Origin: Rathayibacter iranicus NCPPB 2253 = VKM Ac-1602
Lineage (GTDB): Bacteria; Actinomycetota; Actinomycetes; Actinomycetales; Microbacteriaceae
Direction of reading: 5' to 3'
DNA: 64,000 nucleotides
Assembly: GCF_003149025.1 (NCBI RefSeq)
Contig: NZ_QGDV01000008.1
Span: 1-64,000, forward strand
Both the position numbers and the translations under genes were made by a program. Below are positions 7,387 through 17,204 of this stretch, in pieces (the stretch's first letter is position 1; every line of letters begins with the position of its first letter). The notes beneath the pieces were generated by a model. The model was not told the origin of the DNA and made no database searches. It saw nothing but the letters and a program-made list of their open reading frames with translations.

Positions 7387-8439
7387 GTGACACCGTTGTC
7401 AGGAACCCGAGGAGAACCGGCACCCGGACGTCGGCCGACGATGAAGCATGTGGCGGCGCTCGCCGGAGTCGGGATCAAAACGGTTTCGCGCGTCATCAAC
7501 GGCGAGCCGAACGTCTCGGCTGCGACGATCGAGCGGGTGCAGGCCGCAGCCCACCAGTTGCGCTACCAGCCTGATCTGCACGCCGGCAATCTGCGCCGCT
7601 CCAACGGCCGCACCGGCACCCTCGGCCTCCTGGTGGGCAGCGTCGCGAATCCCTTCTCCGGAGCGCTGCATCGGGCTGTCGAGGACTTCGCGAACGAGCG
7701 TGGCGTTGCGGTTTTTGCCTCGAGTCTCGATGACGATCCGGCGCGGGAGCGGTCCTCGGTGAACGCGTTCGTGGCCCGGCGTGTTGATGGTCTGATCCTC
7801 ACCACGGTGGCCCCGAGTCAGGCGTACCTCGGTCTTGAGGTCGACCGCGGCACGCCGGCGGTGTTCATCGGCCGTGTCCCCACCGGGATTACCGCCGACG
7901 CGGTAATCACCGACAACGCCGCGGGAGTCGCGCGCGCCGTCGGTCACCTCGCCTCCTTCGGGCACCGGCGCATCGCCTTCGTCGGGGACCGGCCCGAGAT
8001 CTTCACAGCCCGCGAGCGGGAGCGCGGCTTTCTGGAGGAGATGGGGCGGCTCGGTCTGTCAATCCTGCCCGGCTACGTACGGGGCGGCGCCCACAACGAG
8101 CAGGTCGCGGAGGAGGTGGCGAGCCGGCTCCTCGAACTCGAGACTCCACCGACCGCGATCATCGGCGGGCAGAATCTCATCACTATCGGCGTGCTCGCGG
8201 CCCTACGTCGCCGGCAGCTGCACGGGCGCATCGCGCTGATTGGCTTCGATGACATCCCGCTGGCGGAGTTGCTGCGCCCGGCGATCTCCGTCATTGCGCA
8301 GAATCCGTCGCTGATCGGGCGGACGGCGGCCGAGCGGGTATTCGCGCGACTCGACGGCGACAACCAGCCCGCCCGGACCTTCGTTATCCCGACGACTCTT
8401 CTCGCGCGGGGGTCCGCGGAGCTGCCCGTCAGCGAATGA
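7387..8439 (+). CDS. LacI-family transcriptional repressor of fructan locus
   Basis: A 350-residue LacI/GalR regulator: N-terminal helix-turn-helix (RPTMKHVAALAGVGIKTVSR, residues 17-36), hinge, then a periplasmic-binding-like effector domain to the end. It sits divergently between the transporter operon and the levanase. The GTG at 7387 keeps the full first helix; the ATG at 7441 would cut it. GAGAG lies about 10 bases before. Operator O2 overlaps the start codon, which predicts autorepression. The inducer is likely fructose or a short fructan, an inference from the neighbours. Confidence 0.9.
   Translation: MTPLSGTRGEPAPGRRPTMKHVAALAGVGIKTVSRVINGEPNVSAATIERVQAAAHQLRYQPDLHAGNLRRSNGRTGTLGLLVGSVANPFSGALHRAVEDFANERGVAVFASSLDDDPARERSSVNAFVARRVDGLILTTVAPSQAYLGLEVDRGTPAVFIGRVPTGITADAVITDNAAGVARAVGHLASFGHRRIAFVGDRPEIFTARERERGFLEEMGRLGLSILPGYVRGGAHNEQVAEEVASRLLELETPPTAIIGGQNLITIGVLAALRRRQLHGRIALIGFDDIPLAELLRPAISVIAQNPSLIGRTAAERVFARLDGDNQPARTFVIPTTLLARGSAELPVSE
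7388..7401. promoter_or_regulatory. LacI-type operator O2 (overlaps repressor start)
   Basis: TGACACCGTTGTCA matches 13 of 14 positions of the levanase operator. It covers the start codon of the repressor gene, consistent with autoregulation. Confidence 0.7.
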
Positions 8440-8524
8440 ACGACGCTCTCTGAGCTTTCGTTCCTCAGACCGCCTTTTCTCTCAGGTGATCTCCGCCAGA
8501 CTTCCGTCCAATCCCGCCCGCGCC

Positions 8525-8579
8525 TTGAAGTGTCCGAAAGACACTCCATAAGTTGCCATTCACGATGACAACGTTGTCA
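8525..8579 (+). promoter_or_regulatory. levanase promoter region with perfect operator O3
   Basis: TGACAACGTTGTCA at 8566-8579 is a perfect 14-base palindrome with the central CG typical of LacI-family operators, 33 bases before the levanase ATG. A weak promoter (TTGAAG at 8525, CATAAG at 8547) lies just upstream, so the operator covers the start of transcription. Confidence 0.7.
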
Positions 8580-8612
8580 CCGCATCACACGCGCAACGAA
8601 GGGCGTCTTTTC

Positions 8613-11600
8613 ATGCTGTCTCTTGTCAACTCGCCGCCAGCACGGCGTCGTAGCGGTCTCCTCGCCGCCGCCGCCGCTCTGTGCCTTGTCGGCGGAACGC
8701 TCAGTGTTCCCGCCGCCTCAGCGGCTCCTCTGGATGCCGCCTCCCAGAGCTATCGTCCGGCGATCCACTACTCGCCGACTCGGAACTGGATGAATGACCC
8801 TAATGGCCTCGTCTATTACAAAGGCGTCTATCACCTCTATTACCAGTACAACCCCGCCGGCACCCGGTGGGGCAACATGAGTTGGGGCCATGCGACCAGC
8901 ACCGATCTGCTGCACTGGAGCGAGCAACCGCTCGCGATACCCGGTGACGCGGAGTCGGACATCTTTTCCGGCTCGATCGTCGTCGACCACGCCAATACCT
9001 CCGGCTTTGGCACCGCGGAGAATCCACCGCTCGTCGCGATGTACACCGCTGCGTACCGCACGGGGGAGCAGGCGCAGGCTCTTGCCTACAGCGTCGATGC
9101 AGGTCAGACGTGGACGAAGTACGAGGGCAACCCCGTTATTGATCGCGACTCGAAAAACTTCCGCGATCCGCACATGTTCTGGTATGACGGTGGCACGCCC
9201 GAAACGTCCTACTGGGTGGTCGCCACCGTGGAGGCGGCCGATCATCAGGTGCTGCTGTACAAGTCGTCGGACCTAAAGAACTGGACGTTCCTCAGTACCT
9301 TCGGCCCGGCGAATGCGACCGGCGGTGTCTGGGAATGCCCCGATCTGTTCCCGCTCGCGGTTGACGGAGATCCCGCGAACGTGAAGTGGGTGATGGTGGT
9401 CAACCTCAATCCGGGTGCCGTGGGCGGCGGATCAGGCGGTCAATACTTCGTCGGAGACTTCGACGGCACCACGTTCACCTCCGAGTCGACGGTCGGGGTG
9501 GACACTCTCCCCGAGGGCACTGTTCTCGCCGGCTTTGATGACGGCAGCTACAACGGCTGGACGGTCGCCAATGAACCGGGGAACGGGAAAAACGGACCCT
9601 TCGGAGCCACCCCCGCCGGCGGATCCATCGACGGGCAGCAGACCGTGACCGGCTTCTCGGGAGCCGGCCTCGTGAACAGCTTCACCGACGGCGACTATCC
9701 CGTCGGCACGGTGGAGTCGCCTGATTTCACGGTGACCGACGACTATCTCAACTTTCTCGTCGGCGGAGGACGTCATCCGCATGCCGACGGCACCCAGATC
9801 GCCAATGATCCACCGGCCGGGAGTGAGCTGCTTTTCGACGGGTTCGAGTTCCCCGACGGCCAGAGCCTCGCGGACACGGGCTGGAGCGTCACGGGGGACT
9901 TCAGTGACGGCACGAATCCCTCCACCAGCGGCGGCGAGTTTTTCCTCGGGCAGAAGCGCATCAATACCTTCGACGGCGGGCCCAAGGGCGACGACAATCT
10001 TGGCTCGATGACCTCACCCGCATTCACGATCGATAAGAGCCACCTCAGCATGCTCGTCGGCGGCGGTCGCCGGGATGCGGCGTCCGGGCAGACCCTCGAG
10101 GTGCGTCTGGTCATCGACGGCGAGGCGGTCGCATCGACCGCGGGGTCGAACGACGGTGCGCTCAACTGGAAGAGTTGGGATGTTTCCGCCTACCAGGGCA
10201 AGACCGCGACTCTCGTCGTTGAGGACAGTGCGACGGGCGGCTGGGGTCACCTGACGCTTGATCACGTCGTTCTCGCGGACAGTCCGGCGCAGGTGCGCTC
10301 TGCTGAGACCAGCGTGAACCTCGTCGTCGACGGGGAGGTCGTGCGCACGGCAACCGGCGGAGACAGCGAAAGCCTTGACTGGACCTCCTGGGACCTGCGC
10401 GATCTCGCCGGAAGTACGGCCCATGTGCAGATCGTCGACAACAACCGCTTCGGCTGGGGGCACATCCTCGCCGACCAGTTCATGCTCGCCGATCAGCCCG
10501 CACGCAGTCGCCTCGTCGATTATGACTGGCTCGACTGGGGACGTGACTACTACGCCGGAGTCACCTTCGACAACGCGCCCGAGGACAAGCGGATCATGAT
10601 CGCGTGGATGAATAACTGGCAGTACGGAGAGGAGATCCCGACCGACCAGTGGCGCGGAGCGATGGCCCTGCCTCGCGAGCTGACTCTGCAGAGCATCGAC
10701 GGAGCGCCGACCCTCGTGCAGAAGGTCGTCGATCAGACTGCCGGCCTCGAACGGACCGAGGATGCCTTCACGCTCGGCCGGAGCGATGTGACCGAGGGCG
10801 AGACCGCGCTCCCCACGGCCGCCGAGGGTAGCGTCTACAAGGTCGATGCCACCTTTAGCCCGGGCGACGCCGACTCGTTTGGCCTCTCCGTCCGCAACTC
10901 CGCCGACGGCAGCCAGCGCACGCCGATCACCTATGACGTCGCCTCCGGACAGTTGAGCCTCGACCGCACCCGCTCGGGCGCCGTCGGCTTCGACGCCGAC
11001 TTCCCATCCGTGGAGACGGCTCCGGTCGCACTCCAGGACGGCCGGTTGCACCTGGAGCTCTACGTCGATACCGCCTCGGTCGAGACTTTCGTGCAGGGCG
11101 GAGTCGCGACCATCACCGATCAGATCTTCCCCGACGCAGCGAGCACCGGCATATCGCTCCTCTCCTCGGGAGGGACAGCGCGTGTGGAAAGCCTGACGGT
11201 CACCCCCTTGGACGCCGCGATGTTCACTGACTTGGCCACGGTCGTGTCGCTGACCCCGACGGGGTCAGCGCAGACGGTCGAGACTGGGGCGACGATCACC
11301 GGTGCTGGCGTGCGAGCGGTCAACGCTGCCGGAACGCCGGTCGCAGACGCCGATGTCGACTTCACGGTGGACGGGCCGGCGCACTTCGCTGACGGCAGCA
11401 CTGTGGCACGGGCGAGGACCGGAGCCGATGGCACCGCGTCCCTGCCCGCGGCCACCGCTGGCCCCAAGGCGGGCACCGTCTCGATCACCGCGGCGGTGGG
11501 TGAGGTCCGGCAGGCATTGCCCGCGATCACGGTCGTCGCTCCGGCCAGCGTGGTGGATGTCGACGTCTCGATCACGAGCGTGAAACGCAACGGAAAGGTG

Positions 11601-11828
11601 GTGCTGACGGCCACCGCGGTGAACACCAGCACGAGCGCGGTCACGCTGCGCCTCGCGACGCCGTTCGGTGCGCTCCGGGTGACCTCGTTAGCCGAGGGGC
11701 AGACGAAGAAGGTCACCGTGGACACCCGTCTCGCGACGGTGCCTGGCGGATTCTTCCGAGTGACGGCGACGGCCGCCGATGGCACCCGGCAGAGTTATCG
11801 GGTCGCTTACGCAGGCTCCGGCAAGTAG
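8613..11828 (+). CDS. secreted GH32 fructan hydrolase (levanase/inulinase type) with nested insert modules
   Basis: The 1071-residue protein has a Sec signal peptide (hydrophobic 16-35, cleavage near 37). The GH32 five-blade propeller carries the nucleophile D62 in NWMNDPNG, the transition-state D185 in FRDPHMFW and the acid/base E241 in WECPDLF. About residues 305-632 are not GH32: they are two related beta-rich modules, one inserted inside the other, placed between propeller segments. The propeller resumes at DYYAGVTF. A GH32 C-terminal sandwich, an Ig-like domain (about 865-990) and a short final domain follow. There is no sorting signal, so it is probably released. The ATG at 8613 has GAAGGG upstream and gives the best signal peptide; an earlier ATG at 8553 precedes the operator and is unlikely. 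It degrades levan or inulin to fructose for the adjacent importer. Confidence 0.9.
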   Translation: MLSLVNSPPARRRSGLLAAAAALCLVGGTLSVPAASAAPLDAASQSYRPAIHYSPTRNWMNDPNGLVYYKGVYHLYYQYNPAGTRWGNMSWGHATSTDLLHWSEQPLAIPGDAESDIFSGSIVVDHANTSGFGTAENPPLVAMYTAAYRTGEQAQALAYSVDAGQTWTKYEGNPVIDRDSKNFRDPHMFWYDGGTPETSYWVVATVEAADHQVLLYKSSDLKNWTFLSTFGPANATGGVWECPDLFPLAVDGDPANVKWVMVVNLNPGAVGGGSGGQYFVGDFDGTTFTSESTVGVDTLPEGTVLAGFDDGSYNGWTVANEPGNGKNGPFGATPAGGSIDGQQTVTGFSGAGLVNSFTDGDYPVGTVESPDFTVTDDYLNFLVGGGRHPHADGTQIANDPPAGSELLFDGFEFPDGQSLADTGWSVTGDFSDGTNPSTSGGEFFLGQKRINTFDGGPKGDDNLGSMTSPAFTIDKSHLSMLVGGGRRDAASGQTLEVRLVIDGEAVASTAGSNDGALNWKSWDVSAYQGKTATLVVEDSATGGWGHLTLDHVVLADSPAQVRSAETSVNLVVDGEVVRTATGGDSESLDWTSWDLRDLAGSTAHVQIVDNNRFGWGHILADQFMLADQPARSRLVDYDWLDWGRDYYAGVTFDNAPEDKRIMIAWMNNWQYGEEIPTDQWRGAMALPRELTLQSIDGAPTLVQKVVDQTAGLERTEDAFTLGRSDVTEGETALPTAAEGSVYKVDATFSPGDADSFGLSVRNSADGSQRTPITYDVASGQLSLDRTRSGAVGFDADFPSVETAPVALQDGRLHLELYVDTASVETFVQGGVATITDQIFPDAASTGISLLSSGGTARVESLTVTPLDAAMFTDLATVVSLTPTGSAQTVETGATITGAGVRAVNAAGTPVADADVDFTVDGPAHFADGSTVARARTGADGTASLPAATAGPKAGTVSITAAVGEVRQALPAITVVAPASVVDVDVSITSVKRNGKVVLTATAVNTSTSAVTLRLATPFGALRVTSLAEGQTKKVTVDTRLATVPGGFFRVTATAADGTRQSYRVAYAGSGK

Positions 11829-11837
11829 CTGCGGAAC

Positions 11838-11883
11838 GAGGAGGGGGTGGTAGTTCCGTCTGCGGAATCACCACCCCTTCCTC
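11838..11883. terminator. bidirectional terminator hairpin
   Basis: A 21-base left arm (11838-11858) pairs with 11863-11883 around a 4-base loop with few mismatches. It lies between the converging ends of the levanase and oligopeptidase B genes. Confidence 0.75.
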
Positions 11884-11887
11884 GTGC

Positions 11888-14011
11888 TCAGTGGAGCCCG
11901 AGTACGTCGAGGATCCACGCGTACTCGAAGGCCGTCTCTCGCCAGCGCTCGTAGCGCCCGCTCACACCGCCGTGGCCAGCCGACATCTCGGTGCGGAGGA
12001 GGGCTGGAGCGCCGACTTCGCGCAGCCGAGCGACCCACTTGGCCGGCTCGACGTAGAGCACGCGTGTGTCGTTCAGGCTCGTCGTTGCCAGGATCCGCGG
12101 ATATTGCACACCCTTCCGCACGTTCTCGTACGGCGAGTACGACTTCATGTAGGCGTATACCTCGGCGTCGTGCAGCGGGTCGCCCCACTCGTCCCACTCG
12201 ATTACCGTCAGCGGCAGCGATGGGTCGAGGATTGAGGTCAGTGCATCGACGAACGGGACCTGCGCGAGGATGCCGGCGAATGACTCTGGGGCGAGATTGG
12301 CGACCGCGCCCATTAGCAGGCCGCCGGCGGAGCCGCCCTGGGCGACCAGCCGCTCCCGAGTGCTGAAGCCCGACTCGATAAGGTGCTGCGCTGCTGCGAC
12401 GAAGTCGGTGAAGGTCGTGCGCTTGGCGAGCGTTTTCCCGTTCTCGTACCAGGAGCGCCCCATTTCGCCGCCGCCGCGGACGTGCGCGATGGCGAAGACG
12501 ACTCCGCGGTCCAGCAGTGAGAGACGCGAGATCGAGAAGCCGGGATCAATGCTCACTTCGTACGAGCCGTAGCCGTAGAGCAGGAGGGGAGCGGGCGCCG
12601 CGTCGGGGTCGGCCGCGTCCCGGCGCCACACTAGCGAGAGCGGAATCCGCGTGCCGTCCTCCGCCACCGCCCATTCGCGCCGCTGCACATAACGCTCGGG
12701 ATCGTAGTCGCCCAGCACCGGCTGCTGCTTGAGGACCGTCCGCTCGCCCGTCGCGACATCGAGTGCGAGCACGGTCGACGGCGTGACGAACGACGTGTAG
12801 GCGACGCGGAGCGACGTCTGCTCCCACTCCGGATTACCGGCGAGACCGGCGTCGTACAGCGGCTCCTCGAAGAGGAACTCCTCGAGACGGGCTTCGTCGC
12901 CCTCCTCGCGGAGGAGGCCGAGGCGGGTCGCTCCCTCAGAACGGTAGGACACGACCACGTGCCCGGCGAAGGCGTCCACGCCCTCAATGCGGCGACCCTC
13001 CTGGTGCGGGATGACGACGCGGCGCTGACGGGCGCGGGCATCGGCGTCGAGGGCGAGATCGGCCGGCTCCTCAACGATCTCGAAGTCGAGGGCGCCGTCA
13101 TTGTGCACAATCAGGAGGCGTTCGCGCCCGTCGAGGACGGCGTGCTCCACGTCGTACTCCACGCCCTCACGGCGCGGCCACACGGAGCGGAAGTCGCCGG
13201 TCGGATCGCTCGCGTCCAGCAGCAGGCATTCGCTGGTGATCTTGCTGCCGATCTCGATGACGAGAAAGCGCCGGCTGCGGGTCAGGCCCACGCCGATCCA
13301 ATAGCGCTCGTCTGGCTCGGCGAACACGACCTCGTCCGCGGCGGAATCGGTGCCGACCGCGTGGCGCCAGATCGTATCGGGACGCCACGATTCATCCACG
13401 GTCGGGTAAAAGACGAAGCGCGCGTCGGCGCCGAAAGTCGCTCCACCGCCCGTGCCTTCGACGACATCGGGAAGGTCCTCGCCGGTGGCGAGATCGCGGA
13501 TGCGCAGGGTGTAGCGCTCGTCGCCGTCGACGTCGGTGCCAAAGAGCAGGTAGCGCCCGTCGGCCGAGACGTCGAAGCTGCCGAGCGAGAAGAAGTCGTG
13601 ACCGTCCGCCTCCGTGTTCCCATCGAGCACGACCTCCTCGCCGTCGAGCGGACCGCCCTCGGCGATGGAGGGTGGAGTCCAGTCGTGCGGTCCGGTGATG
13701 GGCGCCCGGCAGTGCACCGCATATTGGCGTCCCTCGTATGAGCGTGAGAAGTACCACCAGTCACCCTCGCGCACCGGGACCGACAGGTCGGTCTCCTTCG
13801 TCCGCGAGCGGATCTCCTCGAAAAGCCTCTCGCGCAGCGGCACCAGCGGAGCGAGCGCAGCCTCGGTGTAGGCGTTTTCCGCCTCGAGGTGCGCGATGAC
13901 GTCCGGGTTGTCCTTCTGCCGCAGCCACTCGTACTCGTCCACGAACAGATCGCCGTGATGGCGGCGTTCGAGGGGGACACGGCGGGCGATCGGGGCAACG
14001 GGCGCGGTCAT
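11888..14011 (-). CDS. ptrB: oligopeptidase B (S9A prolyl-oligopeptidase family)
   Basis: The 707-residue protein has the S9A layout: an N-terminal propeller (residues about 75-420) and a C-terminal alpha/beta hydrolase. The active serine is in GGSAGGLLMG near residue 558, the aspartate in LNDTRVLYVEPAKW and the histidine in SAGHGGVSGRYE. Such enzymes cut short peptides after basic residues in the cytoplasm; no signal peptide is present. The N-terminus (ARRVPLERRHHGDLFVDEYE) is family-typical and supports the start at 14011. Confidence 0.93.
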   Translation of the reverse strand: MTAPVAPIARRVPLERRHHGDLFVDEYEWLRQKDNPDVIAHLEAENAYTEAALAPLVPLRERLFEEIRSRTKETDLSVPVREGDWWYFSRSYEGRQYAVHCRAPITGPHDWTPPSIAEGGPLDGEEVVLDGNTEADGHDFFSLGSFDVSADGRYLLFGTDVDGDERYTLRIRDLATGEDLPDVVEGTGGGATFGADARFVFYPTVDESWRPDTIWRHAVGTDSAADEVVFAEPDERYWIGVGLTRSRRFLVIEIGSKITSECLLLDASDPTGDFRSVWPRREGVEYDVEHAVLDGRERLLIVHNDGALDFEIVEEPADLALDADARARQRRVVIPHQEGRRIEGVDAFAGHVVVSYRSEGATRLGLLREEGDEARLEEFLFEEPLYDAGLAGNPEWEQTSLRVAYTSFVTPSTVLALDVATGERTVLKQQPVLGDYDPERYVQRREWAVAEDGTRIPLSLVWRRDAADPDAAPAPLLLYGYGSYEVSIDPGFSISRLSLLDRGVVFAIAHVRGGGEMGRSWYENGKTLAKRTTFTDFVAAAQHLIESGFSTRERLVAQGGSAGGLLMGAVANLAPESFAGILAQVPFVDALTSILDPSLPLTVIEWDEWGDPLHDAEVYAYMKSYSPYENVRKGVQYPRILATTSLNDTRVLYVEPAKWVARLREVGAPALLRTEMSAGHGGVSGRYERWRETAFEYAWILDVLGLH

Positions 14012-14085
14012 CCCTCCACCCTAGGGCGAGGCGCGCTCGCGGGCGCCGGGTGCCCGCCCCGGGCCGGACGCGGCCACAATGGAGC

Positions 14086-15633
14086 ATGGCCAGCGGTACG
14101 CAGAACGAATCGGCGACGTCCACGACGAATGGTGGTCGCAGAGTCCAGATCGAGGTCGAGCGCACGTACGACGTGGGCGCCGAGACGCAACTGCCAGACG
14201 TCACCGGCGCCGGTTCCGTTGCCGCGATCCGAGAAGAGGAGCCCGTCACCCTCCGTGCCGAGTACTTCGACACCGCCGACCGCGCACTCTCGCGGGCCCG
14301 AATCACTCTCCGCCGGCGCGAGGGCGGCGTGGATCAGGGCTGGCATGTCAAGCTGCCAGGCTCGGCCGGCCGAACCGAGATCCACGTGGCATTGACTGAG
14401 TCGCGGACCGCGCCCTCCGCCGTCCGTGATGCCGTCCTCGGCCACGTCGGCCACGCGCCGTTGGAGCCGCTCGCGCTGCTCGAGACGGTCCGTTCCATCA
14501 CTCGGGCCTTCGACGCCAACGGCCGGCAGCTGGCCGAAATCGCCGACGACCTCGTGATCGCCCACGACGAGCGCACGGGCCGCGAGCGCCGCTGGCGCGA
14601 GTGGGAGGTCGAGTTGGTCGAGGTCGCGGGGGAGGAGGGCGAGGCCGTGCTCGACGCGATCGAGCAACGCTTGCGTACGGTGGGCGCTCGCACCGCCGCC
14701 AGTGCCTCGAAGCTCGCGCGAGCCACCGGCGGCCCGCTTGACGACACAGTTGCGGAGCCGCGGGACGGCGGGGAGGCAGCGCTCGCCGCGGTCCACGTCC
14801 TCGTCCGCGAGCTCCGCGCCGTCGATCCGCGCGTTCGCTTGGGCGCCGACGACGCTCTGCACCGGATGCGCGTGCTCACCCGGCGTCTGCGCTCCGTCCT
14901 CGCCGCATCCCGCTCCGTGCTCGACCGGGCCGCGACCGACCCGCTGCGCGACGAATTGCGCTGGCTCGGTGGCGTCTTCGGTGCCGCGCGCGACCAGGAG
15001 GTGCTTGGTCGTCGTCTGCGCACCGCCGTCGATGGCGCCCCGAGCCGTCCGTCCGCCCTCCTCGACGCGATCGAGCGGAGGTATGCCGCGGCGCTGGACC
15101 ACATCGCTCGCACCCTGCGCAGCGAGCGCTACTTGGCGCTGCTCGCCTCGCTCGACGCGTTGCGTGCCGAGCCGCCGCGCACGACGGCGGCCGTGTCGAG
15201 CGTGAAGAAGCTGGTCCGCCGCTCCCTCACGAAGGACCTCACGCGGATCGCCGCCGCTCGCGCGGCTGCGAAGAGCGGCTCGCTCGAGGCGCGGCACGAC
15301 CTGCGAAAGGCGGCGAAACGCCTCCGTTACACGGTCGAGGCCTGGCGAACGGTGGCGCCTGCGGCCATCGGAGCGCGTCGTCGCTCGCTGGCGAAGGCGG
15401 GCGAGGCGCTGGCCGATGCGCTGGGGGAGGAGCGCGATGCGCTCGCCGCGCGCGAGCTGATCCTGCGCGAGGGCGACCGCAGCGGCGAGGGCGCGTTCGC
15501 GCTCGGGGTGATCCTCGCCGAGGAATCGCATCGAGCCCAGCGAGCGGCGAGGTCCGCACGGAAGGCGCTAGGGCACCTGGAGTCACTGTCAAGCTCACCG
15601 ACCGGTCACAGACACGAAACGCACGGCGGATAA
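14086..15633 (+). CDS. CYTH-CHAD fusion protein
   Basis: A 515-residue protein. Residues about 17-220 form a CYTH tunnel-fold domain (QIEVERTYDV, then RAEYFDTADRALSRARITLRRRE and WHVKLPG). Residues about 235-505 form a CHAD domain, alpha-helical with repeated basic His patches (DDALHRMRVLTRRLRS, ARHDLRKAAKRLRY). CYTH enzymes act on triphosphates and CHAD binds polyphosphate, so a role in polyphosphate-linked metabolism is likely, but the reaction is not settled for this fusion class. The ATG at 14086 begins the conserved part; GGAG is unusually close. Confidence 0.88.
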   Translation: MASGTQNESATSTTNGGRRVQIEVERTYDVGAETQLPDVTGAGSVAAIREEEPVTLRAEYFDTADRALSRARITLRRREGGVDQGWHVKLPGSAGRTEIHVALTESRTAPSAVRDAVLGHVGHAPLEPLALLETVRSITRAFDANGRQLAEIADDLVIAHDERTGRERRWREWEVELVEVAGEEGEAVLDAIEQRLRTVGARTAASASKLARATGGPLDDTVAEPRDGGEAALAAVHVLVRELRAVDPRVRLGADDALHRMRVLTRRLRSVLAASRSVLDRAATDPLRDELRWLGGVFGAARDQEVLGRRLRTAVDGAPSRPSALLDAIERRYAAALDHIARTLRSERYLALLASLDALRAEPPRTTAAVSSVKKLVRRSLTKDLTRIAAARAAAKSGSLEARHDLRKAAKRLRYTVEAWRTVAPAAIGARRRSLAKAGEALADALGEERDALAARELILREGDRSGEGAFALGVILAEESHRAQRAARSARKALGHLESLSSSPTGHRHETHGG

Positions 15634-15641
15634 TGTGAATC

Positions 15642-17186
15642 ATGCCTTCTGTCCGTGCTCTGCAGCCACCGCTCCTGCGCCCGCGCCACTTCGACCGCGA
15701 CGATGTCGTGGTGCACGCTGGCCTGTTCTCGCTGGTGAACTCGAGTACGACACCGCGCGCGGCGTGGACCGAAGACCTAATCGCCCTCGGCGAGGTGCTG
15801 GATGCGGCCGAGTTCCCGTACCGACTGATCCGCGGTAACAACGGCTCGCCCTTCCTCGCGGTCGACCGCGTCCTCGGCGCCGAACTCGCGACTCTGCTCG
15901 CCCGCGCCTTCGCGACCGAGCCCTTCTACGCGAAGACGATCGATAAGCGGGGCACGCCGGCGCAGTTGCTCGCGGAAGGCGTGCTCGCCCCGTACCCGCG
16001 TGCCTCGGTGTTCAAGCTCTTCCGTCCGCGCGTCTCCTCGACCGGCTCCCTCCGCTATGGCGCCCGCAGCGGCGTCCGGCTCGAGCTGTGGAAGGTGGGC
16101 GAGGAAGAGATCATCACTCCCGCCGAGAATGCCCTGATGCGCAATAGTCTCCCCGTCGCCGAGGCCATCGACGCCCACGTCGAGGCGTACGGCCGCACCT
16201 GGCCGACGTTCGAGGGCATGTTCGAGCCGTTGGTCAGCGATATCCGCTTCGATATCGACATCGTCTTCTCGTGGGTCGACGGCACCGACCTCGAATTCCA
16301 GCGAGCTCGGGCTGCGCGCCTGGCCAGTTACGTCGTCGGTGAGGGCGACGACGCCCCGGCGCGCTTCCGCCAGATCGACGAGCTGAAGTACGCCCTGCGC
16401 AGCGTCTACATGTACGCGCCGTGGATCCGGCGCATCTATATCGTCACCGACTCCCCGCGCCCGCGCTGGCTCGACGAGCACCCGGACGTGACGCTCGTGC
16501 GCAGCGAGGACCACTTCCGCGACCTGTCGGTGTTACCCACCCACAATTCGCACGCGGTCGAGAGCCAGCTGCACCGCATCCCGGGACTGGCCGAGCACTT
16601 CCTCTACTCCAATGACGACATGTTCTTCGGGCGCCCCGTCGACCCGTCGATCTTTTTCTCGCCCGGAGGCATCACGAAATTCATCGAGGCGACCACGCGC
16701 ATCGGGATGGGCGACTCTAACGCCTCCCGCAGCGGCTTCGAGAATGCCGCTCGTGTCAACCGCCGCCTGCTGCGCGAGCGCTTCGGAGCGATGACGACGA
16801 GGCACCTGGAGCACGCGGCCACTCCACTGCGCAAGAGCGTGATGGCCGAACTCGAGGCGGAGTTCGAGCCCGAGTTCACCGCCACGGCCGCGAGCCGCTT
16901 CCGTTCGGCGAGCGATGTGTCCGTGACCAACTCGCTGTACCACTACTACGCGCTGATGACCGGCCGTGCGGTCGTGCAAGAGAATGCGGCCGTCAAGTAC
17001 GTCGACACGACGATGCACCAGGGTGTGAAGGACATGCGCAAGCTTCTGAAGAATCGCGGCGTCGACTTCTTCTGCCTGAACGACGGCAGCTTTCCCGAGA
17101 TTTCGGCGGAGGCACGCACCAAGGCGGTCATCGGCTTCCTTGAGGAGTACTATCCGATCCCGGCACCGTGGGAGCGCGCGGACTGA
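15642..17186 (+). CDS. Stealth-family sugar-phosphate transferase
   Basis: The 514-residue protein carries the Stealth conserved regions in order: CR1 IDIVFSWVDG near 205-216, CR2 around RFRQIDELKYALRSVYMY and IVTDSPRPRWL (240-276), CR3 NSHAVESQLHRIPGLAEHF with LYSNDDMFFG (300-330), and CR4 near FFCLND (480). These enzymes make phosphodiester-linked surface polysaccharides or cap such chains. About 200 N-terminal residues precede CR1 and are not recognised. It begins 8 bases after the CYTH-CHAD gene, suggesting co-transcription, and ends at the repeat array. Confidence 0.88.
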   Translation: MPSVRALQPPLLRPRHFDRDDVVVHAGLFSLVNSSTTPRAAWTEDLIALGEVLDAAEFPYRLIRGNNGSPFLAVDRVLGAELATLLARAFATEPFYAKTIDKRGTPAQLLAEGVLAPYPRASVFKLFRPRVSSTGSLRYGARSGVRLELWKVGEEEIITPAENALMRNSLPVAEAIDAHVEAYGRTWPTFEGMFEPLVSDIRFDIDIVFSWVDGTDLEFQRARAARLASYVVGEGDDAPARFRQIDELKYALRSVYMYAPWIRRIYIVTDSPRPRWLDEHPDVTLVRSEDHFRDLSVLPTHNSHAVESQLHRIPGLAEHFLYSNDDMFFGRPVDPSIFFSPGGITKFIEATTRIGMGDSNASRSGFENAARVNRRLLRERFGAMTTRHLEHAATPLRKSVMAELEAEFEPEFTATAASRFRSASDVSVTNSLYHYYALMTGRAVVQENAAVKYVDTTMHQGVKDMRKLLKNRGVDFFCLNDGSFPEISAEARTKAVIGFLEEYYPIPAPWERAD

Positions 17187-17204
17187 GCCGACTCCCGCGC
17201 CATC

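Noticed and set aside
8553-8612. Upstream ATG (8553) as levanase start
   Set aside because: It would place the perfect operator inside the coding sequence and spoil the signal peptide; ATG 8613 has a better ribosome site.
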